From assembly GCA_011947345.1 (NCBI GenBank), contig JAAVTG010000128.1, forward strand, positions 39,050-103,049: a DNA stretch of 64,000 bases, given 5' to 3'. Shown here in pieces: positions 44,934-55,267 of this stretch (position 1 is its first letter; each line of letters opens with the position of its first letter). Source of the stretch: Phytophthora quininea. Lineage: Eukaryota; Oomycota; Peronosporomycetes; Peronosporales; Peronosporaceae. A program made the position numbers and the translations under genes. The notes under the pieces are model-generated. The model had not been told where the DNA came from. It searched no databases and was given only the letters and a program-made list of their open reading frames with translations.

Positions 44934-45721
44934 TAACACCATGCTGCTATCGAAGACGGTGGCATCAACGTCTTACAGCGGGTTATGGCTGGCTGTAAGG
45001 ATGATCATCGTCCAAGGCAACACGACTTCATCAACCTGACAGCAATTGCTGCCTGATACGATTGTTTTGAGATGATAAAGTGACTGAGCCCTTCCGGAAT
45101 CGATAGACGGAGGTGATGTTGCCGCTTCCTTTGTATGACGTCCACGTTCCTGTTGCTTAGTGGTTATCGCGGTGTCCAGAAGTACTCGAGGGAACCTAAT
45201 TTTTTGTTCGTAAGTTTAACGATGGCGTAATGGATCCATGAGCATTTCCAACAAGTGCTTACAGTAAAAGGAGCCGACGAAGGGGCGGGGAATTTACTTC
45301 AAATCTACTTGTTGCTGAGGAGCGTTCTGCTAATCTCGACTTAGTTTGATGACTGCTTAAAACTTCGGTTGACGGACTCACGAGGAATAATGCAGGAAAA
45401 AACGGCCATTTGGATGTGTGTGTGTTTTTTTCTTGCTTCATTATGGTTGTACAGCAAAAGGGATGGTTGAAACGCTATATTTTCTAGCTGTCGTAGTGAG
45501 TCCGTCGTTCTAAGTGCCCTAACATTGTTGGCATTTTGGTTTTACATTTTTAATGGTACGAGATTATGGAACTTCCTCCTTCTGGACATGATTATGCTGG
45601 CCTACATTTTTCGTCGAGCACACCGCAGCTCGAGTTTAGCAGCTCTCGCTTTGCTTTCGCCGACCACCAGCCAAGTTTCAAGAACCACGAACCAAACTGC
45701 CTCACCCAGGAAGAAGAAAGC
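44934..45721. other. Gene-free interval
   Basis: A 37-codon open stretch at about 44950-45060 (AIEDGGINVLQRVMAGCK) could be a WLH/ankyrin scrap but is too short to call. The rest has no motif. It holds the upstream region of the effector at 45722. Confidence 0.4.
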
Positions 45722-46324
45722 ATGCGTCGATGGCTACCTCTGTTGCTGACAATGCTAATTTTCGTCGCTATCAACGCAACTTTTTAAACTGCTACAAACA
45801 GGAAGAAAATTGAGACTATCGTCACCGGAAAGCGTTCTCTACGCGTCCAAGCAACCGATGACTCTGGAGAAAGAGGGGTCCTTACTACAGTTACGTTGAG
45901 ACTACATGTCAAACCTGCTTCGATAAAAGCACACCCAAACGTCGTGTTTGACAAACTGGCGACTAGCAGTGTGGACATCAGTAACGAGACAATACTCGCG
46001 GGGTTCAACTACGTTCTCAAGTACCGAGAGGCTAGAGGTGAAGGCAACTTCTTCGCTTCTAGATCGGTGCTTTTCGATGCGCTGGCACAAAAGATCCCCG
46101 AGGAAAGAATCGCACTGCTTTTGGAGTCAATGGCCAAGCAACCCAAGCTCGAGAATCTCTCGAAAGAGCTCGAGAATCTCTCGAAAGAGCTCGAGCCGAT
46201 GCTGTTCAGCTCGTTGCGCAGACGTGGCATGGACCCGGAGTATTTCAATGCGGTTTTGGGCATCAAGACGGAGGGAAGACAAAACCCGGCATACTGGTTA
46301 TGGAAAAGGTACGCGGACTACTAG
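45722..46324 (+). pseudogene. RXLR-type effector gene with an early stop codon
   Basis: ATG 45722 starts a classic signal peptide (MRRWLPLLLTMLIFVAINA). An in-frame TAA at 45785-45787 follows directly. The same frame continues without further damage for about 179 codons to TAG 46322-46324. RSLR lies about 15 residues after the stop, followed by an acidic segment with GER, a weak EER. The C-terminal half contains a 21-bp tandem duplication (LENLSKE twice) and ends PAYWLWKRYADY. This is the only plus-strand effector here. Apart from the single nonsense codon it looks intact, so the stop may be recent, polymorphic or an error. Confidence 0.65.
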
Positions 46325-47015
46325 CTGAATACTAGTCGTAGTATAGGCCTTAGCTGCAACTTTGGGATCAAGATGTCGGCTCTCGATTTGGGGACGGTGG
46401 CCGGTGCAGTATTACATGAAAGGTTAGATAAGTGTTCGTTGGTTCTCACAAAAACGTTTAAATTTTCCCAGACGTCAGACTCACAGTTTGAGTTTGGCCG
46501 AGATTTCTTCAAACTGTGCCAATGACTGAAACTTCGTAGTATGTTTCATTTAGATTATCCAGCGCACATCACAGCATGAAAAATATGAGTGACATTTGTC
46601 GCTAAAAATTCACAAATGTCTACAACTGTTATGGAGACATTTCGGTGCCGTTGCTACTTCTTTCATAGCCTCCTTTCGTTCCTTTCATTTTAGAAAATGC
46701 CGCCAGTCAAGAAAAGGAAGAAGTTTACCTGCAGAAATTTTTGCAGAGTTTACAACAAAGCGAAATATGCAAGTTCATCAAACCCGACGAGTCTGCAAGG
46801 AGCGCAAAAACCCATTGCTTCGAGTGAAGCGACTACAATTATCGAAGCAAAGGGCTCGGACGAAGGATGCGGAGCGTCATCGTGCCAAGTACGTGAGGAA
46901 GCGAGTCACAGAAACTTGCCCTTTTGTGAAGACTGCTCATCTTTCTATTCGGGATAACCTCTTATAATACATATGACAACTTTATTTTAAATAAGACAGA
47001 CTTTATATATACAAT
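46325..47015. other. Gene-free interval
   Basis: Nothing convincing. A minus-strand DVWENLNVF near 46460 and an 86-codon plus frame at 46697 are too weak to call. Confidence 0.35.
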
Positions 47016-47026
47016 GGGTCCCAATT

Positions 47027-47084
47027 CGGTCTGGTCTTGCATTGGGTCTTGTAATTGACCAAGACCCAATACAAGACCAGACCG
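47027..47084. repeat. Strong hairpin just after an effector stop codon
   Basis: 25-bp arms 47027-47051 and 47060-47084 pair with a single mismatch around an 8-base loop. An outer GGGTC/GACCC pair lies at 47016-47020 and 47090-47094. It sits about 12 bp downstream of the stop of the minus-strand gene at 47097, so it would be in its 3' untranslated region. Confidence 0.85.
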
Positions 47085-47096
47085 TGGGTGACCCGC

Positions 47097-48133
47097 TCAA
47101 TAATCTTCCATTTCTTCAGCCGTAGCGCCCAGACTGATCGCGTTGCGAGCAGCTAAACCAACGGGTCGTACCAAGTCGATCGCGTCGTCCAGTTCCTTGA
47201 CGTAAAGTTTGTACGTCTGGAATTGCGCGGAGCTTTCACGCTGGGCCGACGACATGGCATTTAGCCCCAATTTTTGCCAGACATCGAAACTCGATAGATG
47301 CTGCTTGTTCCGGCCACTGACTCGGAACTCATCCGCTGAGTCAGTAAATCGGTTAAGCCAAACATTGTTGATCACCTTCGAATTCCCTTCCAGTTTGGCC
47401 AAATTCAACTTCTTGGCGACGTCATCGGCAGTTAGGAAACTCATCGCCCACTTCTCGACATTGTCGTGCATGAAGTTCTGGTAAAAATTAAAGTTTGAAC
47501 TAGAAGCAAAGTCGGTCGTTGTCTCAAGTTTGTTGAGACCCAAGGCCATGAAAATGTCGTCAGGAGGGGTGTCTTTCTTGACCCAGTGTGGGATCTGCTT
47601 GTTGACGAACTCGCTGTAGTATTTGAAGAGCACATTCGACGAGAGAGCTCGGTCTGCCACGTGGTCGATACCCAATATCACTCGCACTTGTTGCAAGGAC
47701 AAATCTTGCTTCATCCAAGCAGGAATTTGCGTCGTCAGATATTGACCGTAGTACTTATAATTTACGCTGGCGATCATCGCTTGATCCGACAACTTGTCAA
47801 TCCCCAATAACACCTTCACTTGCTCAGTAGAGAAGCCTTTCTTGGCCCACAAAGGAACTTGAGACGTCACGAACGCGTCGTAGTATTTGAATTTTGGAGA
47901 CGCCGCAGTGAGCCAACTCAGACCCAACAATTTTTGAACGTCCTTGAGCGATTTTCCTTGCTGAGACCAGAGTTTCACCTTCGTCGAGACTTTGGCATCC
48001 GAAATGACTTGCTTGAAGCGAAGGAGGTCGCATTCGTCGTCGTCAGTGGCCCTTAACATCCGTCCTTGGTTTCCAACAGCAGCGTTTGCTGGTACAGCAA
48101 CGCAAGTACTAATAAGAGTCCGTTAAGCTTTAT
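47097..48133 (-). CDS. RXLR-LWY effector with displaced start
   Basis: A long frame of LWY modules (LWSQQGKSLKDVQKLLGL, then LWAKKGFSTEQVKVLLGI, MKQDLSLQQVRVILGI, VKKDTPPDDIFMALGL), about three and a half units of roughly 90 residues, ending at TAA 47097. RMLR followed by an acidic stretch occurs near 48063-48040, with no clean EER. Upstream a signal-peptide-like hydrophobic run can be read after a one-base loss near 48105, but the codon where a start is expected (48133-48131) reads ATA, and no ATG was found further upstream. LWY modules form stacked helical bundles that bind host proteins, some as silencing suppressors (family knowledge). The target here is unknown. Confidence 0.75.
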
Positions 48134-48936
48134 CGATTGGTTGTTCCCAGTCGAAAAAAAAGGAAAAATGGTTGAAACCACCGGGAAGTGTGTCGATATG
48201 TTGCGAGCAAACATTTGTTGTCACAGCAGCGAAGGTCCGGATATCGTTGGGGGCGATGGACTTGAACAAGAGAAGACCATCGAACTTTGTTTGCTACAAC
48301 TTTGGCACACTCCTCGGGATGGGATTACAACAAGAAGATATGCTTACGAGTGCTGACTGGCATTTCATAAGGGCTGGAGTGAACAGCAAGGCTCTAGAAA
48401 CAGGTTTGAGGATATTGTACGTATGCCAAGCAAAAGTGTATCCTTCATTAGTTTAAAGTGGTGTAGTGTGGAGATCACCAGCCATGCCCAGCCAGCCGCA
48501 GTGGTGGCGACTGGATGGTCTCGTGCACATCAAGTCGTAACGCGAGCCAGGATGACACGGTATCGCAATACGTGATGACCTCCGAGTAGATAACGACACT
48601 TGTGTTGACACGACTGTCAACCACCCAACTCCGTGCTTGGGGCACGGAGTTCCCAAACGATAGACAAGCTCATTTAGCTCACTTGTCGATTAGCATCTAA
48701 TAGACTACCGGCCAACTTAGGGAGCTTCGCCGACTCCCCCATCGTGTCTTCATACCTGCAGATACTACAAGTGGTAAGAATTGGAGTGAAAACCGGGTGC
48801 AATGGACACTTTAATCGACGACGTGCTCGGGGATGAGCACTAAGTGGGGTAGCGAGTAATGTACTCAGTAACTGCATGATCCTTACAACCTCGCATGGTA
48901 GGCTATAATAACTAACAAAAATGCAATTCTTGTGGC
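48134..48936. other. Gene-free interval
   Basis: Upstream region of the effector at 47097 and downstream region of the relic at 48937. A small perfect hairpin (ACTCCGTGC/GCACGGAGT, near 48632-48654) is the only structure noticed. Confidence 0.45.
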
Positions 48937-49790
48937 CTATCGAGTTTTCTTCTGCATGTCTCGGTTCATGAGAAACTCCTGCAAGTACCTGTAGTTTGCT
49001 CTGTCTGCTAGCTCCAATCGTTCCAACGAACTCAGCAGTCCCAGTGCAGGCAGCACAAGGCTCCCTGACTTTCCCAGGTCGACCCAAAATGTTGATTCTC
49101 GCTGAGATCTCTTCCGGGGTAGCACCTTTAGCGATTGTGCCTGTAGCAGGAAGATTGAGAGCCATTAATTTCTTGTCCAGTCTGTCGGCGTAATTTCGGT
49201 ATATTTTGAACATCGCGGAACTTTCAACCTTTTTCTTCGAGCCCAAGAGATTCCACACAACCAAGCTGGAAAGACGCTGCTTGTACCAACCGTCCACCCA
49301 GAGTTTGTCTGCATAATTATTGTGGCTCTTCAGATCACCGGCACTAAGTTTCCATGTAGACTCAATTTGAGAACATCCTCATGGACCAATTCTGCAGCTG
49401 GGCAGTAGTGAATGTTGCGTAGTGGTGGTGGTCAGAACTTTACCGGATCCAGATCGGAAGTTACGTCTTCACAAATGCATCCTTGTACTTGAGAGTAAAG
49501 AAATTCCCAAAAGCAGGAGATAAATCCACATCTCGTCGAAATATTTGCAGTTTTAGAAACGTGGCGTCTTGCAATACTTCCAACCCCAGTAGCTTCTTGG
49601 CGTCGTTGATATGCCTTCTTTGACATTTTGGCTGCGGTAATTTAAGGAAAATTTCTCGTTCGCTCTACCCCTTTCCGTCAACTGGAAGAGATTGGGAATC
49701 CCCTCTTCATCGCTGCCTTTGGCTTCATTCGTGTCATGAGTTCTTAATAATCTTGAAGTGAAAAGCTGCAGTATTATCCAGGGTAGGTGT
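48937..49790 (-). pseudogene. RXLR-LWY effector relic
   Basis: RLLR is readable at about 49753-49742, followed by an SDEEG segment in the position of EER. After several frame changes come LWY-like pieces: AKKLLGLEVLQDATF near 49595, a WYKQRLSSLVVWNLLG unit near 49285, and the terminal unit ending at TAG 48937. A large part of the middle (about 49310-49480) no longer resembles the family. The signal peptide is not readable. Confidence 0.65.
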
Positions 49791-49876
49791 CATCGACACC
49801 TTGATTTTTGATGCACCAAAAGAAACATTCAAACGCGTAGAAAAACTCTTTTCATTACGTAAACTCTCAATCTTGT

Positions 49877-51051
49877 CTACCGCAGTGCCTTCGCAGCATC
49901 TCGTGCCGTGGTAAACTGCAGGAAGATCTTGTAATTTTCGTGTCTAGCTCGCTTCGACTCCTTCACCAAGTTTAATCCCAACGCATGAAGTACAAAGCCG
50001 TCCGACCTTTTCGAGTCGACCCAGATTTTGACTCTTGCTGCAATCTCGCCTGAGTCCTTCCCCATTGGGATCGTAAACGGGAGCCCGTAAAGTATAGACT
50101 CGTCGACCTTCTTGTCTAGCTTCTCAGCGTAGCTTTGGTATATCTTGAATTGTTCCAAGTCTTCCAGCTGCTTGGGAAGCACAAGGTCCAAGCGAAGCGA
50201 CTTCCACACATCGTAGCTCGTAAACTTTTGCTTGTACCAACCGTTCACCCGATACTGAGCTACATTCTTAGCGTAGATCTTGACCCAGTTGTTCGCAATA
50301 CTCAGCGCCGTCCCCTCTAGGTTTTCGACTCCAAACTTTGCAGCAACAACATCTTTCGAATACATCCGCATGGCCCAATCTTCCATTTGGTCGCCCATGT
50401 ATTTGCTGTATTGAATGTAGCTGGGACTGTGATGGTTGATTGCGGTTATTTTCAGTTGAACCAGTCCCAACTTGACCATCACATCGTACGGAGAGACCTC
50501 ATTTTTAATCCAGATGGGGATTTGGGCCTCCACAAACTCGTCGTAGTACTTGAGGTAGGGGCTTCCCAGCAGCCGCCTTTCGGAGAGCGAAGCGATTCCC
50601 AGAATCTCCCGGACTTGGTGAGGAGATAATCCCTTCTCGGACCAGACAGGAACCTGACCCAGCACGTAGTCGTCGAAGTACTGGAAGTTCTTCGCTAGCG
50701 GGAGAAGTGCATCGTCGACGATTTCCAATCCCAAAAACGTCTTGACGTCACCGACAGATTTCCCTTCTTTCGCCCACTGCCGTAGCTTCTTCGGCATACT
50801 TGATCCAGTCAACTTCAAGACGACCGTGTCCTTTGCTATGACAATTTTTCTGCCAACCTGGAGAGACTGGGGACGCGTTCTTCTTGGTTATTGTCATCGT
50901 CGTCGAGTGGGTCAAAGTCGGCGTGAGATCTCAACAATCTTGTTGTACTGGTGGAAATCGTTTCCGACGGGGTTGTCGCCGAAGAAACCTTGGACTCCGA
51001 GACGCACAGAAGGCAGAGCGCCACAACTAGCAGGCGACGTCTGGTCAGCAT
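49877..51051 (-). CDS. RXLR-EER effector with LWY modules
   Basis: ATG 51051 starts a signal peptide (MLTRRRLLVVALCLLCVSES). RLLR lies about 37 residues in, followed by an acidic run and QEER. A one-base loss in an A run near 50850 shifts the frame. The rest continues for about 310 codons with LWY units (LRQWAKEGKSVGDVKTFLGL, VWSEKGLSPHQVREILGI, WIKNEVSPYDVMVKLGL, GWYKQKFTSYDVWKSL). It ends at TAG 49877 with KYALG-type terminal helices. Apart from that shift everything expected is present, so it is the best candidate here for a functional effector together with 62054-63194. Confidence 0.85.
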
Positions 51052-51422
51052 CACTATTCCCGGACCGAAGAAATTGGTGACTGGCAGCCAAGTTGTTTAT
51101 GCCGTAAACTTCATGGCGCATGAATCACCCACAGACAAAGCACAGTCAGCGTCCCCATCCCGAGATACTCACTCGATGGGATATTTGCGACCGGATGTTT
51201 CAGGCACCGAACAGAAAAACTATAACATATTATTATAATAGCGCACTTGTGCTCTACACTGAACCGGAACCTTGCAGATTAAGTCTGTGCCGGCTTCGGG
51301 ACCACGCGGAAGCAAACAGCGTTTCGAATAGGTGGTTCACCACCCAAACTTCGACTTGCTGTGTTGTACATTTCTCAAGTTCTGCCGTAATTAATTGGTC
51401 GTCGACAACGGCGTTAAAAACT
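51052..51422. other. Gene-free interval
   Basis: Upstream region of the effector at 49877-51051, AT-rich near 51220-51240. Nothing else recognised. Confidence 0.5.
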
Positions 51423-52110
51423 TGTAATAGACCTGGGTGAAGTCAGTGGCAGCGACGCCGAGGTGCGTCTGAACGACAATCAATAATTGTTGGGCGGTTG
51501 CGACTTGGGAGGCGACCGATGGTGAAGGTCGCGTTGGGTTTGAGCGATGCGAACTGCCAGTCTCCAATCGGCAGCGACGAGGGCAAGTGTCGAAGTAGTC
51601 TCCAATCGACAGCGTCGAATGCGCAGCAATGTGAACATGTAATTTCGAAGCGGCAGCGACGAGAGCAAGCAGCAGAAGGTGACGACAGAAGTATAGCAGC
51701 GACGACAGCAAGTGGCCGCCACGAAGTGAAGTACCATCGATGGTGATAGACAGTCATCAGCAGACGACAGCAAGCAGGAAGTTGTCAGTCGACATCGGAT
51801 GTAAGGACTCGGTAGACGTCGACGGTGGTGACAACGGTGGACGTCGGACGGAAGCAGCAGTTGGAAGCCAACAGTGAACGATGCAGCGAAAGACTGAAGC
51901 GGGAACAGTCGACCAACCGTGACCAGCGCTGCAGGCAATTGATACTGTCAAGGAATGCGAGTTGACGTGCAGGCAGGAAGGACAATTAGTGTTGTTGATG
52001 CCAGCGGTGGCTGTGCAGAACGGGTGCCAGCATGGACTGAACGAACGGGAGGAGGCCAGTCTGTCTTCGAGTCTCCGCACTGCGATGTAAGGGGCCAGTG
52101 TGTTCCAAGT
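51423..52110 (+). repeat. Solo LTR of the LARD-like family, left piece
   Basis: Starts TGTAATAGACC like 36265 and follows the same sequence, with many differences and a shortened minisatellite, up to TGTTCCAAG at 52110. The missing right part is found at about 59390-59616, so the LTR was split by later insertions. No internal region is attached. Confidence 0.8.
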
Positions 52111-54591
52111 TTTTCCTCTATTCTCAACAAGAAGCCATGTGTGTCGGGAAAACCAGAGCTGCTCATTCACCAGTTAATGAGGCTAGCCTCAGAGTGTCTC
52201 GCGTAGCTAGACAAACTGAGGCAACCCCAAGGAAGTGGAGTGGTGGGTGTAAAAAATCTACGCTTGGGCCGAGACGTTCGAGGTCTGCACGCACTTGATC
52301 TTGTCGCTGGAGGCTCGTTGCGCCGACGCAGCGAAAGACTGAATGAGAGCTCTGTTGAACCGACTCCGCCGAAACTACGGCAGTAGAACTCGGACACCAA
52401 CGTTTGGCTGCCACCGGCCGGTTGTAGGACAAGGCAAGACGATCTCCTGCCTCGACGAAGTCGTTTGCAGCGTCGCGGGTCTAAATCCGCTGCGGGGATT
52501 CTTGTCCTTCCCTGACATCCTCGTTGTAGTAGGAGGAAATTGAATTGATTAACTGTTTAGCGGATTTCTCGTCTTAAGGTGATAAGCTATCTATCCGTGA
52601 GAGTTACGTTCGTGTCGTCCACATGTGGTGCATGGGTTCCGGGATATTATTTTCTGGCGGATCAAAGCCAAGTTTTTGCAGCACCCGGGCCACAGTAGCG
52701 CGGTTGCAATGAAGCTCATGTGCGTGTTGGTAGAGGAATTGGTAGTGCATCTTGAACGAGTTCAGCAGATTGAGAATATTTGGCACTTCAGCTGTTGTTT
52801 CCTGGAAATGAATGTCGTTCCTGAGCCGCCATGTTGCATGAAACACAATCGCTGTGTAGATCCTCCATAGAAGTATCAGTTCTTTGTGCTCACTTCTCCA
52901 GTTCCTACGGAGGTCTTGCAACCTTGGGAAGAGTAGCAACCTCCAGATTAGATCGACGCAAAAGAACCTCGACCACCGGCTCCATAGTTCGCTCCACATT
53001 GGTTCTAATGACGGGCACGTGAAAAACAGTGTTCTACCGTTTCGATCTCCTGGCATTCCGGACGAACGCAGTTTTGGATGGTAGGATTTAGTTCTCTGAG
53101 GAAGTATAGTCGTGAACCGACTGTGAGGTCTCCGAAGCACATTCGTACTATCACATCATGAATTACCGGCAGTAGATATCCACGTAGAGAAATCACACTG
53201 GACAAGGTCTCATGAATCCTTTGTCGAGGACACCCCAGGTCTTCCATCGGATGATGCATCAACTCCGGAACTTGCTGGAGAATCACCTTCCAATCTTGCG
53301 ATCGCAAATTTGGGAAGAATCGCGTAGTTGGTTCTGTTGGGAGACAGCTACTTACCTTGATTCCAAATATCGGCGGTGAATTCGTACTTCTTACTTCCTG
53401 CATTCCTCCTTCGTCCGAATGCGGTAGTAAGCGATGAAATAATCGCCTCATTTGATGGTAGAGCACGAAAATGTCATGCGGAAGCACTTTCGTCCCAAGT
53501 ATTGGATGAATCTCGAAGCAGACGTCCGTGAAAAATGCCGTTGACGACGGCCAGTCTCGATTGGCACCCAGAAAGTCGGCAAAACATAACTTTTTATGTT
53601 TTGCCAGTTCCCGACAGAGCGCTCGAAAGGCATTTGACCCTGACCCCAGGGGCTTCGCCGGACTTGCTGGGCTTCGTGTATCCAGTACCTGAAATTCAGG
53701 CAACTTGCTCCACCAAATTGGGGTGAATAACGCCTTCTGCAGAGTTTTCATTCTGTTGTAGTGAATCGACTCCGGGGCTGGCCATTTAATTCTGTTCCAC
53801 TCCCGTAGCAAGTGTCTCCACCACAAAGGTAGCATGCTCGACCTCCAGCCCGCTGGTTTCGGTGGGTTTTGAAGTAAGAAATCACTCGATCGCGGGCGGG
53901 CGAAGTTGCCATAGCGTAATTGGATCATGGAGAGCATTGGGCGATACCATACGATGTCATCTTCGTCTGGGTGTGTAGTAATCGCTAATACGAATTTCTG
54001 CAGAAGTTGAAAGTGTTGGCGATGAATAACATTAGCTACATCAGGAACCCCGATGCCGTCTGCTTCTCGTGGCCTCACAGCCAGTCCTTTTGAACGATAC
54101 TTATCCCAGATTTCCCAGTGCTTACGCGGTTGTATAACACGTACCGATTCACAATGCCTTGCCAGCGTTTGATGAACCGGGTCGGAATCGTCACAGAAGC
54201 TGTGAAATACATCCTCGTTGTAGTAGGTCGAGGATTCCTAGACACACTGAGCACCAACGTGGGAGCTGGAACTCCTAAAGCACCTACATATACTATGATA
54301 GCTGCAGATCTCTTGCGGGTAAATCCCAAACTGCGGACGAGAGTCTCCTCGAGACCTCCCGTACCACAAACTCTTTCACCATCGTCGCGTCTTTCCTGCC
54401 CATCTGGACAGTCCAGGAAGACAACAGGGAAGCTTGAGCAACTGGGCGCGGCAATGAGCCGCAGCCTACTACACTCGTGCTCTTGTCGGACAATCCACTG
54501 GCGCTGCCTGATGGATCTTCGTATACTTGTGCACATGGCCTTCTTTCCGATCCAACTCGAAAAACTTGTTTCCTTCGAACTAGGTTCACCG
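52111..54591 (-). mobile_element. 5'-truncated LINE fragment
   Basis: Minus-strand frames 54536-54075 (its distal part), 54078-53005 and 53140-52604 form the C-terminal third of a LINE ORF2. They include a post-RT block (IKRWQGIVNRYVLYN, then IGVPDVANVIHRQHFQLL) and a zinc motif (CVRPECQEIETVEHCF, with CPS after a frame change). No endonuclease or reverse transcriptase core remains. It differs in sequence from the LINE at 31195. Its insertion split the solo LTR. The copia element sits at its far (5') end. Confidence 0.7.
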
Positions 54592-54596
54592 GAAAC
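54592..54596. repeat. Copia target-site duplication GAAAC, left copy
   Basis: GAAAC precedes the LTR at 54597 and recurs at 59378-59382. Confidence 0.9.
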
Positions 54597-54800
54597 TGTT
54601 GAGGATTTGCCGCTGATCTGCTCTGTCGCAGACAGTACAAGGCAACTCGCAAGACAAGAGTGTTGATATCGAAGCTTCCAGAGTTCTAGAACAGTGCTTC
54701 TGTAGGTGCTAGGTTAGGAAGGCATGCTCTGCACGCTTTCATCACAATGGTCACTTTTCATTCTGCACTGCAACGATCAAGAGCCCTTCCATTTGTTAGT
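54597..54800 (+). repeat. Copia 5' LTR
   Basis: 204 bp from TGTTGAGG to TTTGTTAGT. The 3' end does not have the usual CA, but the end is fixed by the target duplication on the other side and by identity to 59174-59377. Confidence 0.9.
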
Positions 54801-54812
54801 GGTTATGAGCCC
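54801..54812 (+). other. Copia primer-binding site, initiator-Met anticodon type
   Basis: GGTTATGAGCCC directly after the LTR is complementary to GGGCTCATAACC. That is the anticodon stem-loop of eukaryotic initiator tRNA-Met, with its characteristic GGG and CC stem bases. Such internal pairing is known for Drosophila copia, which uses a 5' half-tRNA as primer. Confidence 0.8.
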
Positions 54813-55267
54813 AAATACGGCAAGTAACCCCAACGAAATTCTCACTGATGAGAATTATTTTCTTTGGGAATTCAATGCCCGCATGGCATTAGCGAGGAAG
54901 GGGCTGCAAGAGCATATTGTCGCCGCCATGAAGCCAGGAGAAGCAGCGCGCAGAGATACTGAGGAATGGAAAGTCGCCGATATGAAGGCTTTGGCTGTGG
55001 TGGCTAAGATGCTAAGTCCAACGTACCAGTCGATGATTCGAGAGTCAAGTACGGCGCTGGAGGTCTGGGAGGCGTTGAAGGCATTCTTCGTGAAGCAGTC
55101 GCTCCACAACCGCGTTCAATTGAGGAAGCAGTTGCATGAGTTTACGCTGGGTTCGGGTGAAGATTTGATGGCACACATCGTACGGTTTGATGATCTGTGC
55201 TCGCGACTCGCTGCTGTTGGCGAGAAACTGTCGGATGACGAAAAGTTGTTATCCTGCTCGGTAGTTT
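54805..55267 (+). CDS. Copia gag
   Basis: The ATG at 54805 lies inside the primer-binding site; the open frame extends further upstream into the LTR, but this is the first ATG after the LTR. It encodes SPNTASNPNEILTDENYFLW and the usual copia capsid features (YQSMIRESSTALEVWEALKAFF, NRVQLRKQLHEF, VRFDDLCSRLAAVGEKLSDDEKLL). After the one-base loss near 55268 it continues into the zinc-knuckle frame. Confidence 0.85.

Noticed and set aside
53005..54078. Independent 357-codon cellular gene
   Set aside because: Content and order match the C-terminal part of LINE ORF2, continuing on both sides after frame changes.
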